Shown here: positions 1 to 9,631 of the stretch, in pieces | Numbering within the stretch: the first letter of the stretch is position 1 | How the letters are laid out: every line of letters starts with the position of its first letter | Origin: Bacteroidota bacterium | GTDB lineage: Bacteria > Bacteroidota > Bacteroidia > M30B66 | Direction of reading: 5' to 3' | Assembly (NCBI GenBank): GCA_947460255.1 | Contig: CANHIS010000003.1 | Location: 1 to 64,000 of the forward strand | Length of the DNA stretch: 64,000 nt | Translations under genes and position numbers: made by a program | The notes under the pieces: model-generated | The model's database searches: none | Told to the model about the DNA's origin: nothing | What the model saw: only the letters and a program-made list of their open reading frames with translations

Positions 1-1135
1 GAATCCATGGCGGAAGCGAAGTTGAATTAACCTCGTCGGGTAAAACGGAAATGGGTCCAATTGAGGCCGCAGGATTCTCGGGATTCTCAATTCGATACAC
101 AGAACTGCCAATTACATAATAAAGGTTGCCGTCAGGACCAAGTTGCGCTCCTCCATGTAGGCCGGTCTGATTGTCGATAGGAATGGCTGTTGCAGAAGCG
201 TTAATAGTAGAGGAATTTCCTGAAGTTAAATCAAATCGATAGAGCGAAAAATTGCCGCCAGCATACAGAAAATTGCCATCGAATGTAAATTCAAAATATT
301 GCAAAACATCACCACCAGGCATACTAAATGGAATGTTAATAGGAGAAGTAATTTGGCCGGTTGTCGAATTAAAATCATACATCTGAAATCCCAAAAGGCT
401 ACCGCTTATGGGGTCAAACTCTCCAGTGCAAACAAATTTAGTTCCCTGGTAATTTAACCTTCCCGAGCCGTTGAAGTTAACTGGACTCAAAACAGGTATT
501 GGATTCACACCCTGTTCTGTAACCTCAAAGGCTGCTACGCTTGGATTTGCAGGATCAGCACCGTTGCTAATTAACCAATAACCGTCTCCTGCATTGTTAG
601 GATAAGCCAGCAGTATCTCTGATTCATTGTCGTATAAAGGAATTGTTTTCTGCCCAGCAACTACATCTCCCAAACCTCCATCAAGTGTCATATCAACCAA
701 CGAATAAGTAATACCGTAATTTCCTTCCTCATAATCATCGATGCAAAAAATGTAATATTTATCACATGAGCCCGGCACAGGCACGATTACCGCTGCCATG
801 TAAGACGAAAGCACATCACTGCCGCCCAAATCGCTTCCGTTGGGCATAGGTTCATTTTGTACATTCCAAACGGTAACACCATCGGTATAAAATAAAAGGG
901 CACCAGAATTTTTATCGGCAACAGACGCAGAACCCTCGATCTGTGTACCTGTTATAAGCGGGGGCAGGATACTTGGCAATGCTGCTCCTGCAGGAAAACT
1001 TGGAGGCGTAGTATTGAAATCGATAGATGAACCAAAACCAAAGCGCCACTGGTTATTTTGCAATTGGGCGAAGGATGTTAGGCTCGAAATGAAAAAGAGC
1101 AACAGAAGAATTAATGCTTGCCTAGATGAGTGCAT
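1..1135 (-). CDS. Secreted T9SS-type surface protein, partial (C-terminus outside window)
   Basis: The reading frame is open from an ATG at 1135 to the window edge, so the C-terminus is missing. The protein begins with a signal peptide (M-H-S-S-R then a Leu/Phe-rich core ending SFAQ), followed by LQNNQWRFGFGSSIDFN. It is clearly paralogous to the neighbour at 1488-3446, sharing LLFYTDGVTVWN, MPNG, KYYIFCIDD and SLVDMTLDGGLGDV. These are propeller-like repeats seen in Bacteroidota surface proteins that end in a gliding-motility-type C-terminal domain. That domain is not visible here, so T9SS export is inferred from the paralog. Biochemical role unknown. Confidence 0.8.
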   Translation of the reverse strand, partial: MHSSRQALILLLLFFISSLTSFAQLQNNQWRFGFGSSIDFNTTPPSFPAGAALPSILPPLITGTQIEGSASVADKNSGALLFYTDGVTVWNVQNEPMPNGSDLGGSDVLSSYMAAVIVPVPGSCDKYYIFCIDDYEEGNYGITYSLVDMTLDGGLGDVVAGQKTIPLYDNESEILLAYPNNAGDGYWLISNGADPANPSVAAFEVTEQGVNPIPVLSPVNFNGSGRLNYQGTKFVCTGEFDPISGSLLGFQMYDFNSTTGQITSPINIPFSMPGGDVLQYFEFTFDGNFLYAGGNFSLYRFDLTSGNSSTINASATAIPIDNQTGLHGGAQLGPDGNLYYVIGSSVYRIENPENPAASIGPISVLPDEVNSTSLPPWI

Positions 1136-1195
1136 GCGTTTGGAAATTAGTTAGGTTATAGAAGATATTTTTAATTGCAGACATTGAATTTAAGT

Positions 1196-1477
1196 TCAAG
1201 GTAACGTAAGGTGAATTGAAGATGAATGGATTGAGATGTGTTTTGAGGACGGAGACCGTCTGCCACTATTGGAATAAAACAACAAATTATCAGCCGAATC
1301 GCAATAGGAAGTGCTACCTTCGATGGTTGGTATGGCACTGCCACTTTCCTGAACGGCTTGACCGCTATTGAAATTGAGGCTAAAGCCATTTCCAAAATGC
1401 CAGATATTGGCTTCCCTCTGAGAGAAAAGATTCAGAGAGTTTAAAACTAAAAAGAGAATAACTAAGGTACTTATCAT
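1196..1477 (-). pseudogene. Truncated paralog of the flanking T9SS surface proteins
   Basis: A signal peptide (MISTLVILFLVLNSLNLFSQ) is followed by ANIWHFGNGFSLNFNSG and LLFYSNSG, which align with the first 60 or so residues of the genes on both sides. Homology then stops at a short inverted repeat (GACGGAGACCGTC, 1248-1260) and the frame runs on for about 20 unrelated residues to a stop. Intact relatives are over 600 aa. I read this as an N-terminal relic of a third tandem copy. An upstream ATG at 1498 would overlap the preceding gene; the ATG at 1477 fits the signal peptide better. Confidence 0.7.
1248..1260. repeat. Short inverted repeat at the break point of the truncated gene
   Basis: GACGGAGACCGTC forms a 5-bp stem with a 3-nt loop and sits where homology of the truncated surface-protein gene ends. 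In size and in its GAC...GTC core it resembles the REP-like hairpins at 28445-28606, but the arms differ. Confidence 0.4.
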
Positions 1478-1487
1478 TTTATCCAAA

Positions 1488-3446
1488 TTATTTTGCAAGC
1501 ATGATTGTGCCTGTTTTATTAACGGTTACACTATTTAATTGTAATAGAAAAAGCGTGTATGCATAAGTACCAGTAGGCACATCGGAACCATTAAACGTTC
1601 CATCCCAACACGCGTTTATATCTTCGGTTTCAAAAACTTTTTCTCCCCAGCGGTTGTAGATTACCAGTTTAAATTGATCAACACAATCGCTGAAAACGCA
1701 GAATGTTTCATTGGCTTGAGGGCCTTTACTGTTGGGCGAGAAAATGGTTGGAATGAATAATTCTCCGCAAATAATGTCGATTTTTGTATCTACCGTAATG
1801 GTTATTGTATCCGACGAAATGCATCCACTGGCATTACTCCCCGTAACAATGTATGTGATGGTTTCTGTTGGCGATGCAAGAGGATTATTACAATCGGTGC
1901 AACTGAGGCCCTGAGCAGGTGTCCAAGAATAACTTTCTGCTCCACTAGCGAAAAGCTGCAAAGTATCTCCCAAATTGATGGTGGTAAATTGAGAGGTAAT
2001 TTCGGTAAGGCATGAGCAATCTTCGATAAAGATGGATGTATCGGCCAAAAACGATAAGCATTCGTTGTTGATCGATGCGGTAATGGTTACCGTGCCCGAA
2101 TCGGCATAGGTGTATGAAACGTTACTGCCGCTGAGGTTGCTGTTGGGCACGCCCATGTTCCAAACGAGATTATCGTCACTAACTTCATCAATCGAAGCGT
2201 TGAGCTCGAGTATTAGGCAATCGTAAACGAGACTGATGGCCGGCGGGGCAAAATTCCGGTCGGGCACCCTGGCCGGAAGACCGAGTAAACATAAGCCATT
2301 TAAAGAAATAGCATCGTCAACATAGCCACAGGTAAGGCCGGCGTTATTCGGGAAATTGATGGCTGCGAGGGAATTGCCTGCTACTGCAACATACAATTTG
2401 CCATTTGGACCTTGTTCAATCTGAAAGGTTGGATCAGCATTGGCTGGTGTGCCAATTAAGCTGTTTGATGCAGCAATTGCCGCAGCATTGTAAACACTTA
2501 AATCGAGCTGATACACTGAAATGGTATTGGTGAAATAAAACTTGCTGCCGTCGGGCGAAAAGCTGCATCCGTATTTTCGGATGGGTAAAGAAGGAGTCGG
2601 ATTAACCGTATTATCGGTAACCTCTACCGAGATTGGATTGGAAAGCTGACCGGTAGCAGGATTAAAATCAAAAAACTCAATGGTTGTTGATCCGTCAATC
2701 GGCATCCCAATACGCGTTCCTTCTGGATTTGCCTTTATTGAACCATAACCGTCAAATCGGTCGTTAAGATCATTGGATGGAATGATGAGCGGAGAACCTA
2801 CGGCACTCACCACAGGCGTTTGACTCACTTCGCAGCCGGTAACTTTGTAAGCTAGGAATTCGTCGCTGTTCATGCGATGTACAATTACCCAATAACCTCT
2901 AATGGCTTCGCTACGGATAACGGTAATTTTTTCGGTGAGCGAATCTGGGGTTAACAAGATGTTTTTATTGGCAGCCTCCACATCGCCCAAGCCGCCATTG
3001 AGGCTCATATCCACCACCGAATAATGCAAACCGGTATACGCATCAAACTCCAGTTCATCGATGGTGAAAATGAAATATTTATTCGGATTCTCCGGAAAGG
3101 GAACAATCACCGGGCCCTGACTCGACGACTTGAAAAGCCCACCTATAAGTCCGGTTCCGTTGGGCATAGGCTGATTGGTTGTGCCCCACACGGTGAGGCC
3201 ATCCGAATAAAACAGCAAACTGCCTGTTTCGGGATTAGAAACCGAAGCGCATTGTTCAGCGCTAGATATTACCGAATTGAGCGCACCGTTGGGTGCAGGG
3301 CCATTAAAGTTAACACGGCAACCGTTGCCAAATGTCCAGTTGTTATTCTGGAGTTGGGCGAAACTTGAAGTTCCCGACAAGATTAATATACAAGATTGTA
3401 TAATTAAAAAGATGTGCGGAACATTAACACAAGCAAACGATTTCAT
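1488..3446 (-). CDS. T9SS type B sorted surface protein, PKD-like domain and gliding-motility C-terminal domain
   Basis: 652 aa, complete. A signal peptide (core FLIIQSCILILSG, ending SFAQ) leads into a propeller-like region with LLFYSDGLTVWG, NKYFIFTIDE and SPDGSKFYFTN motifs (about residues 30-390). A PKD-like segment with VSYTYADSGTVTITA follows near 445. The last 90 residues (IPTIFSPNSKGPQ, LVIYNRWGEKVFET, CWDGTFNGSDVPTGTYAY) are the gliding-motility-associated CHU_C type domain used as a type B sorting signal by the type IX secretion system. The protein is therefore expected on the surface or in the medium. It heads a tandem array of paralogs on the minus strand. Ligand or substrate unknown. 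Confidence 0.85.
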   Translation of the reverse strand: MKSFACVNVPHIFLIIQSCILILSGTSSFAQLQNNNWTFGNGCRVNFNGPAPNGALNSVISSAEQCASVSNPETGSLLFYSDGLTVWGTTNQPMPNGTGLIGGLFKSSSQGPVIVPFPENPNKYFIFTIDELEFDAYTGLHYSVVDMSLNGGLGDVEAANKNILLTPDSLTEKITVIRSEAIRGYWVIVHRMNSDEFLAYKVTGCEVSQTPVVSAVGSPLIIPSNDLNDRFDGYGSIKANPEGTRIGMPIDGSTTIEFFDFNPATGQLSNPISVEVTDNTVNPTPSLPIRKYGCSFSPDGSKFYFTNTISVYQLDLSVYNAAAIAASNSLIGTPANADPTFQIEQGPNGKLYVAVAGNSLAAINFPNNAGLTCGYVDDAISLNGLCLLGLPARVPDRNFAPPAISLVYDCLILELNASIDEVSDDNLVWNMGVPNSNLSGSNVSYTYADSGTVTITASINNECLSFLADTSIFIEDCSCLTEITSQFTTINLGDTLQLFASGAESYSWTPAQGLSCTDCNNPLASPTETITYIVTGSNASGCISSDTITITVDTKIDIICGELFIPTIFSPNSKGPQANETFCVFSDCVDQFKLVIYNRWGEKVFETEDINACWDGTFNGSDVPTGTYAYTLFLLQLNSVTVNKTGTIMLAK

Positions 3447-3598
3447 GAATTAAACCTTACGTTTTGGTTTTACAATTTTATATCAAGAAAGATGTTTTAG
3501 AAAGTTTTTTTTGGGATTTTATTATGTCTCATGGAGAGTAATATTTACAATGAAATTCTCAATCCAATTATTATTTTTGAGGCTACAAATTCACAACT

Positions 3599-5089
3599 AT
3601 GAATAAGGTTAAGGGAGACAATCTTCATACGCTTATACATTCTCTATCCCCAACTGAAAAGCGTTTCTTTAAACGGTTTGTTAAAGGAAGAAAGCAGGAA
3701 GAAAACGAATATCTATACCTATTCGATGTGCTCAATGGTATGCGTGAATTTGATAAAGAATTGTTTCTAGTAAACATTTCGGAGCGCAAATTCCAGAAGC
3801 AAGTTGAAGTAAAAAAACATTATTTATTTCAACTTATTCTCGATTCCCAACGTCAGTTTCGCGACACTAAATTATGGCTACATAACTCACTTGCAGAAAT
3901 CGATATCCTCATCGAAAAAGGTCTATACGCATTTGCATATAAGCGAATCCAAAACCTAATTAAACAAGCCCAGATCAATGAAGATTTTTTATTCGAGATT
4001 CAATTACTTCAGAAAAAAGTGGTGCTCGCTCGCTATCAACCACAAATCGACACCAATTCTGTAATTCAAGAACAACAATTTTGCTATGCCAAAAGCCAAA
4101 ATTTGTTAGAATACAAACAATTGCTTAACGAATTGTCTACTATTTTAAGTCAAAACAGTTTTGTGAGAAATAGCAAACAACTGAGACGCTTTGATCGGTT
4201 TTCAAAGAATAGGCTCATAAACAACCCAGCTGAAGCGATATCGTTGAGTGCTCAACTTTACTTTTACCACTTCAACTTCCTCTATCATGCTTCTCTGGGC
4301 GAAAACGATAGCTGTTACAATTCGGCTATAAAAATGCATCGTTTAATATCAACACACCCCGAGGCCACACGAAGCTTTGCTCAAATCTATCTTCGTGCAA
4401 TTTCGGCTCGATTATCTTCGCTGATTTTAGGTAGATATAAAAAAAATGAATTTCAGTCGCTCGTAAGTGAGCTAAAAGCAAACACAATTCGCATTAGAGA
4501 GCCCGAAACTCGCAAAGTAGCACAGGGTATTTTGTACGAATACCAACTAATCGCTCTATTGAGGGAAAACAACTTCGAAAAGGCCTTGAAATTAGTGCAC
4601 GAAGCCATCGATTTTGTTAAGAATAATGAAATTCTTGCCGATGGCAACGCTTTGAAGTATTTGCATTTTGACATCGCAAAAACATTTTTTATTACAGGGA
4701 ATTATTTGGATGCCAATAAGTGGTTACTAAAAACAAATTTCACAGAAAGTAAAAGCAAAGGCACCGATATTTATGCCTTCTCGCGCATTCTATCATTACT
4801 ATGCGATATTTTTCTTAACAACACCCAAAATGTAAAATACAATGCGAATTATCTTCGAAAGCAATTGAGCAATGAAGGCGCTTTATTTGAATACGAAGCA
4901 TTTCTAATAAGCCGGATTGGGAATAACTTTATCCATTGGAATGACCTTCAAAAAAACGGGAAAATTGATCTACTCGAGCGATTCAGGGAAGAACTGAAAA
5001 TTCAATTAGCATCCAAATGGAAGGCAAACATGGTCTTGTATTTTGATTTCGAATGGTGGATAGGCTTGCAATTAGGTCACCTTTATTAA
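3599..5089 (+). CDS. Helical repeat protein of unknown function
   Basis: 496 aa, no signal peptide, rich in Lys, Leu, Phe and Tyr. It begins with LHTLIHSLSPTEKRFFKRF, a start typical of a lineage-specific family of cytoplasmic, probably TPR-like helical proteins in Flavobacteriales. Repeated amphipathic helices run through the chain, and a C-terminal WWIGLQLGHLY is conspicuous. No catalytic motif is visible. A TATTTTTG -7 box lies about 20 nt upstream of the start. It stands alone between the T9SS array and a decayed spacer. The fold is inferred and the function is not known. Confidence 0.7.
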   Translation: MNKVKGDNLHTLIHSLSPTEKRFFKRFVKGRKQEENEYLYLFDVLNGMREFDKELFLVNISERKFQKQVEVKKHYLFQLILDSQRQFRDTKLWLHNSLAEIDILIEKGLYAFAYKRIQNLIKQAQINEDFLFEIQLLQKKVVLARYQPQIDTNSVIQEQQFCYAKSQNLLEYKQLLNELSTILSQNSFVRNSKQLRRFDRFSKNRLINNPAEAISLSAQLYFYHFNFLYHASLGENDSCYNSAIKMHRLISTHPEATRSFAQIYLRAISARLSSLILGRYKKNEFQSLVSELKANTIRIREPETRKVAQGILYEYQLIALLRENNFEKALKLVHEAIDFVKNNEILADGNALKYLHFDIAKTFFITGNYLDANKWLLKTNFTESKSKGTDIYAFSRILSLLCDIFLNNTQNVKYNANYLRKQLSNEGALFEYEAFLISRIGNNFIHWNDLQKNGKIDLLERFREELKIQLASKWKANMVLYFDFEWWIGLQLGHLY

Positions 5090-6170
5090 GCGATTTTCTA
5101 TCTTCAAAATCGAACAAACAGACCGGAAAGTGATTTAAGTCTGAATATAAAGAAGCAATATATCTAATAGGCTGAACAATATGCAACCACAATTTAATAA
5201 TAATTCTAGTTTACACGGATTCCATAATCGACCATTTCTATGCTAAACATTAACTTCAACCCAGTGATTTGGAAAATCCAGTATTTTTTCCTCGATAGCA
5301 AGAATGCCGCCACATATTTAGCCGACTACAGCTCGCTGACCGAGGCAAAGCGGAATAAAATTTCCAATACAGATTTTGATTTAATCCATTGAAAATCCTA
5401 CTACTGCAAATTCATGCTGATGGATGAAAGTATCGCCTACTCCAAACTTTTTTGAATAACTTCAGCAAGCATCTCGACTGAAGAGTTAAACGAACAATTG
5501 GATCTTATGAAATTAACAATTCCCTGAAATTCTTTTCCCTAAATAACCTTCGTGCATTTATAATTTTGCGTTTTACTGAAAATTCTCGTAATCCGCATTT
5601 CGATTGGTTAATTTTCAAATCTAGTTTACAACTGAAAGGACTATTCCCGAAAATCTGTTGAGATAATCGAATTCAAAAATCAATTTAAATCAAATGAAAA
5701 AACTATTCCGGTCATTTATGCTGCAGAACTTGTAGATAAATAAACATAAGTCAGACAGACTATTAACCTGACAAAAGTATTTGAAGAGTTCTTATACAAA
5801 TCTCATTGCACAATCTCGCTGTTTACATAGATAAGTTTTGCAGATTGCAAATCAATTTGTCGCAAATAATTTTGTAAAGACATCTTTCCTGAGTTATTCA
5901 ACTGTATTGAATAAATCATCTAATTGTGGAGCTTCTGTTTATTATGTGGAGTTTATAGATTAAAGGAAAACACAGAATTTGGATTTGTCAAAACACAGAA
6001 ATTCGCTCCTTCGATTTTGTACTATAGATTGTTCAAGTTGATTAAGTTAAAATTTATGCATGTATATTCTTTCCTATTTTGATCAATTGTTTTTTAACAA
6101 ATGCAAAATCGTAAACTTTCTAGCTGCATCATGTCGTCGGCTTTAGATTTCCCAATATCTTTTTGATTTG
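5090..6170. other. AT-rich spacer with decayed coding remnants
   Basis: About 1.1 kb with no convincing gene. One 50-codon ORF (5240-5392, starting MLNINFNPVIWKIQYFF) has codon usage resembling coding DNA, especially around 5300-5350, and is followed by stop-interrupted stretches that also look once-coding (for example NPHFDWLIFKSSLQLKG). No inverted repeats or transposase motifs were found. The most economical reading is the remains of a degraded gene. Confidence 0.5.
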
Positions 6171-6178
6171 TACTTTTG
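6171..6178 (+). promoter_or_regulatory. -7 promoter box of dtd
   Basis: TACTTTTG, the Bacteroidota -7 consensus, lies 15 nt before the ATG at 6186. It implies a leader of only about 3 nt and argues against the in-frame ATG at 6168, which lies upstream of the box. Confidence 0.65.
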
Positions 6179-6185
6179 CCGCCCT

Positions 6186-6638
6186 ATGCGTGCCGTAATT
6201 CAACGTGTTTCTAATGCATCTGTGCACATCGAAGGTGAGCTCTATAGCCGAATCAAGCAAGGTTTGTTGGTGCTTGTTGGAGTAGAGGAGGCCGATAAAG
6301 TGGAAGATCTTGTTTGGTTAGCTGCCAAAATTGTCAACATGCGCATCTTCGCCGACAATAACGGCATGATGAACAAATCGGTAGCAGATATCATGGGAGA
6401 AATCTTGGTGGTGAGTCAATTCACCTTGCACGCAACAACCAAAAAGGGAAATCGGCCATCTTTCATCCGCGCAGCGAAACCAGAATTCGCCAACATGCTT
6501 TACGAAATGTTCTGCAACCAGATCAGCCAAGAACTTTCTCGGCCAGTAAAAACTGGTGTGTTCGGAGCCGATATGCAGGTTTCTTTGGTGAACGACGGTC
6601 CGGTTACCATCCTCATCGACAGTAAAAATCGGGAGTAA
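6186..6638 (+). CDS. dtd: D-aminoacyl-tRNA deacylase
   Basis: 150 aa, the usual size of DTD, starting MRAVIQRVSNASV. It hydrolyses D-amino acids (and glycine) mischarged on tRNA, in the cytoplasm. The family motifs SQFTL (about residue 78) and the Gly-cisPro motif in VNDGPVTI (about residue 140) are both present, with GNRPSF between them. An ATG six codons upstream is rejected because the -7 promoter box lies inside that extension. It is followed by typA, which has its own promoter. Confidence 0.95.
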   Translation: MRAVIQRVSNASVHIEGELYSRIKQGLLVLVGVEEADKVEDLVWLAAKIVNMRIFADNNGMMNKSVADIMGEILVVSQFTLHATTKKGNRPSFIRAAKPEFANMLYEMFCNQISQELSRPVKTGVFGADMQVSLVNDGPVTILIDSKNRE

Positions 6639-6738
6639 ACAGGTGGGCTTCATAGCTTGAAACCCTTTCCAAATCGACACTTTTGTTAAATTACCAATAT
6701 GCTCTTTGCGATATAGTGCTCCTATGCTATTAAATGAC

Positions 6739-6746
6739 TACTTTTG
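6739..6746 (+). promoter_or_regulatory. -7 promoter box of typA
   Basis: TACTTTTG lies inside the N-terminal extension that an ATG at 6706 would give. It places transcription start near 6751 and makes the ATG at 6766 the true start. Confidence 0.6.
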
Positions 6747-6765
6747 CACCGCCAAAAAGCAGGGT

Positions 6766-8577
6766 ATGCAACAAATCAGGAATATTGCGATTATCGCTCA
6801 CGTTGACCACGGAAAAACAACCTTGGTTGATAAAATCCTTCATCAGACTAAACTCTTCCGTGATAACCAGGAAACTGGAGAGCTGATTCTGGACAACAAC
6901 GATCTTGAAAGAGAAAGAGGGATCACGATCCTTTCTAAAAACGTTTCAGTTCGTTACAAAGATGTAAAAATTAACATCATCGATACTCCAGGCCACGCCG
7001 ACTTTGGCGGTGAGGTTGAAAGGGTATTGAATATGGCTGATGGAGTAATCCTTCTAGTAGATGCATTTGAAGGTCCGATGCCGCAAACACGTTTCGTGCT
7101 TCAAAAAGCCCTTGAATTAGGCTTGAAGCCAGTTGTGGTAATCAACAAAGTGGATAAGCCAAATTGTCGTCCCGACGAGGTGAATGATGCAGTTTTCGAA
7201 CTTTTCTTTAACCTCGATGCTACTGAAGAACAACTTGAATTTAAGTCGGTATATGGTTCTTCGAAAATGGGCTGGATGGGTCCTGATTACAAGAACCCAA
7301 CCGATGGTTTTGAGTATCTTCTTGATACCATTCTTGAAGAGATTCCTGCACCACTTCAACCGCAAGGAACACCTCAATTGATGATCACTTCACTTGATTT
7401 CTCGACTTACATCGGACGAATCGCAGTAGGTCGTTTGTTGCGTGGTGAACTACGCGAAAACATGCCAATCACCCTTGTGAAACGCGATGGGAAGATGGTT
7501 AAATCGAGAATTCGTGAACTTTATACTTTCGAGGGTCTCGGAAAAGCCAAAGTTGCCAGCGCAGTAGCAGGAGATATCATCGCAGTTACTGGAATTGAAG
7601 GTTTCGAAATTGGAGACACCATTGCCGACTTCGAAAATCCAGAAGGTCTTACCCCGATCGATGTGGATGAGCCAACCATGAGTATGTTGTTTACTATCAA
7701 CAACTCTCCATTCTATGGAAAAGATGGGAAATTCGTTACTTCACGTCACTTGAAAGAGCGTCTCGAAAAAGAGCTTGAGAAAAATCTAGCTTTGCGCGTA
7801 GAGCCAACAGGTTCAGCAGATTCATTCCTTGTTTATGGCCGTGGTATTCTCCACTTGGCGATCCTTATTGAAACAATGCGCCGCGAAGGTTACGAACTTC
7901 AAGTTGGTCAGCCTCAGGTAATTATTAAAGAAGTTAACGGACAGAAACATGAGCCAATCGAGAACTTAACCATCGATGTTCCAGACGAGTACTCTGGAAA
8001 AGTGATCGAATTGGTGAGCCAACGTAAAGGTGAAATGATGGTGATGGAACCGAAAGGCGACATGCAGCATTTGGAATTCTTCATTCCTGCTCGTGGAATC
8101 ATCGGTTTAAGAAATCACCTTCTTACAGCCTCTGCTGGTGAGGCAATCATTGCACACAGATTTAAGGATTACGAACCTTGGAAAGGCGAAATTCCACAGC
8201 GTATCAATGGTGTAATGTGCTCGAAAGACAATGGTAAAGCAATCGCTTACTCGATCGATAAATTACAAGACCGTGGTACTTTCTTCGTTGATCCAGGCGA
8301 AGATGTTTACACTGGAATGATCATCGGCGAACAAAACAAAGGTGGCGATTTGGTTGTGAACGTTTCACAAGAAAAGAAACTCACAAACATGCGTGCTTCT
8401 GGTTCTGATGATAAAATGCGTATCGCACCAGCAATCAAGTTTTCTTTGGAAGAAGCGATGGAATACATCCAAAAAGATGAGTATGTGGAAATCACTCCAA
8501 ATGCATTGCGTTTGCGTAAAATTTACCTCGATGAAAATGAGCGTAAACGTATGGCATCTTCGATGGGACTTGCATAA
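6766..8577 (+). CDS. typA: Translational GTPase TypA/BipA
   Basis: 603 aa, full length for BipA. A ribosome-associated GTPase of the EF-G family that acts in 50S assembly and stress adaptation. G motifs are in order: [10 protein letters not shown] (G1), the RERGITI switch (G2), [12 protein letters not shown] (G3), NKVDKP (G4). The C-terminal BipA-specific part includes [15 protein letters not shown]. The start at 6766 gives [17 protein letters not shown], the canonical N-terminus. A strong terminator follows at 8598-8635. Confidence 0.97.
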   Translation: MQQIRNIAIIAHVDHGKTTLVDKILHQTKLFRDNQETGELILDNNDLERERGITILSKNVSVRYKDVKINIIDTPGHADFGGEVERVLNMADGVILLVDAFEGPMPQTRFVLQKALELGLKPVVVINKVDKPNCRPDEVNDAVFELFFNLDATEEQLEFKSVYGSSKMGWMGPDYKNPTDGFEYLLDTILEEIPAPLQPQGTPQLMITSLDFSTYIGRIAVGRLLRGELRENMPITLVKRDGKMVKSRIRELYTFEGLGKAKVASAVAGDIIAVTGIEGFEIGDTIADFENPEGLTPIDVDEPTMSMLFTINNSPFYGKDGKFVTSRHLKERLEKELEKNLALRVEPTGSADSFLVYGRGILHLAILIETMRREGYELQVGQPQVIIKEVNGQKHEPIENLTIDVPDEYSGKVIELVSQRKGEMMVMEPKGDMQHLEFFIPARGIIGLRNHLLTASAGEAIIAHRFKDYEPWKGEIPQRINGVMCSKDNGKAIAYSIDKLQDRGTFFVDPGEDVYTGMIIGEQNKGGDLVVNVSQEKKLTNMRASGSDDKMRIAPAIKFSLEEAMEYIQKDEYVEITPNALRLRKIYLDENERKRMASSMGLA

Positions 8578-8597
8578 ACAGCATTAATTCTATTTGA

Positions 8598-8635
8598 AAA
8601 ACCAGTGTGGCCAATCAGGAAACACTGGTTTTTTT
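8598..8635 (+). terminator. Rho-independent terminator of typA
   Basis: AAACCAGTGT and ACACTGGTTT form a stem around a 12-nt loop, followed by a run of T. Confidence 0.85.
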
Positions 8636-8674
8636 GTACACTTGTTTTTCCTTTAATACTTAGCAATTTTTATC

Positions 8675-9592
8675 ATGAGATACTTTTCTACACTGCTATT
8701 TTGCTTGATTTCATTTGCATTCCAAGCACAAAACTTCACGGTTCAAACTGGCAGTCAGCCATTCTCTCCACTAACGAATGTGCAACCAATCGCTTGGCCA
8801 ATTGGTTGGGATGATGAAGAAACTGTTATTCCGATTGGATTCAATTACTCGCTTGGAGGCATTCAGCACGACACCCTCATTTTGAGCAGTAATGGCTACT
8901 TTTTAACAGCTGATCAAAACTATGAGTTTAATCCATATTACGTTGATTTGATTGGTGTTGGCGATGAAACATCTGCAGGTTATGTACTTGAAGGTACTGA
9001 AGGGAATAGAATTTTAAAAATTGAAATCAACAATGCTGGTTTCTACGAAGACACCACCGAAACAGCGCGCACAAGTTTTCAGTTTTGGCTATACGAAAGT
9101 GGGTGCTGGGAAACCCGAATTGGACCTTCGGTGATTGTAGATACTGTCTTGATTTTTGAAAATTATCCTGGTCCGTTTATCGGATTTGTAAACTATGCTG
9201 CTGATAGTGTTCTAGCGCTCACAGGACCTCAAGATGCGCCAATTGCACTTCAATTAGATTCTATTGATTTCCCCAGTTTAGCGAATGCTCCTGAGGATGG
9301 TCGCGTCTACACTTTTTGTGAATCCAATCAAACTACTGGAATTGAGATGTTTGCACCCGATTTTGGAGAAGTGTATCCGAATCCTGCGCATGATTTGATT
9401 ACCGTAAAGCTTCCCTGTGAACCGAAAACCAACGAGCGTTTAGCTGTATTGGATATTCATGGTAGAACAGTGTTTCAAATGGAAACGAATCAACTTGAAA
9501 CTTCCATGCAATTGGGGCATTTGCCTCGCGGTGTGTATTGGATTCAGTGTAGCAGTTTCTCCTTCCCCGGAGGGAAAATTGTCTTGAACTGA
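8675..9592 (+). CDS. Secreted protein with T9SS type A sorting domain
   Basis: 305 aa. The signal peptide is MRYFSTLLFCLISFAFQAQ. The middle part is an uncharacterised beta-rich domain with DTLILSSNGYFLTAD, reminiscent of nidogen-like or choice-of-anchor domains. The C-terminus (EVYPNPAHDLITVKLP, LDIHGRTVFQ, LPRGVYWIQ) is a Por-secretion type A sorting signal, so the protein should leave the cell by T9SS. A TTCCCCGGAGGGAA palindrome (9563-9576) lies within the last 12 codons and encodes part of the terminal beta strand. Function unknown. Confidence 0.8.
   Translation: MRYFSTLLFCLISFAFQAQNFTVQTGSQPFSPLTNVQPIAWPIGWDDEETVIPIGFNYSLGGIQHDTLILSSNGYFLTADQNYEFNPYYVDLIGVGDETSAGYVLEGTEGNRILKIEINNAGFYEDTTETARTSFQFWLYESGCWETRIGPSVIVDTVLIFENYPGPFIGFVNYAADSVLALTGPQDAPIALQLDSIDFPSLANAPEDGRVYTFCESNQTTGIEMFAPDFGEVYPNPAHDLITVKLPCEPKTNERLAVLDIHGRTVFQMETNQLETSMQLGHLPRGVYWIQCSSFSFPGGKIVLN
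9563..9576. repeat. TTCCCCGGAGGGAA palindrome, copy 1 (inside a CDS)
   Basis: 14-bp near-palindrome in the 3' end of the T9SS protein gene. The same sequence recurs at 14070-14083 and 26005-26018, and with one inserted base at 23134-23148. Confidence 0.6.
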
Positions 9593-9631
9593 TTTACCTA
9601 GAAGGCTTTATTATTTTTTGAGTTAAAGCGC

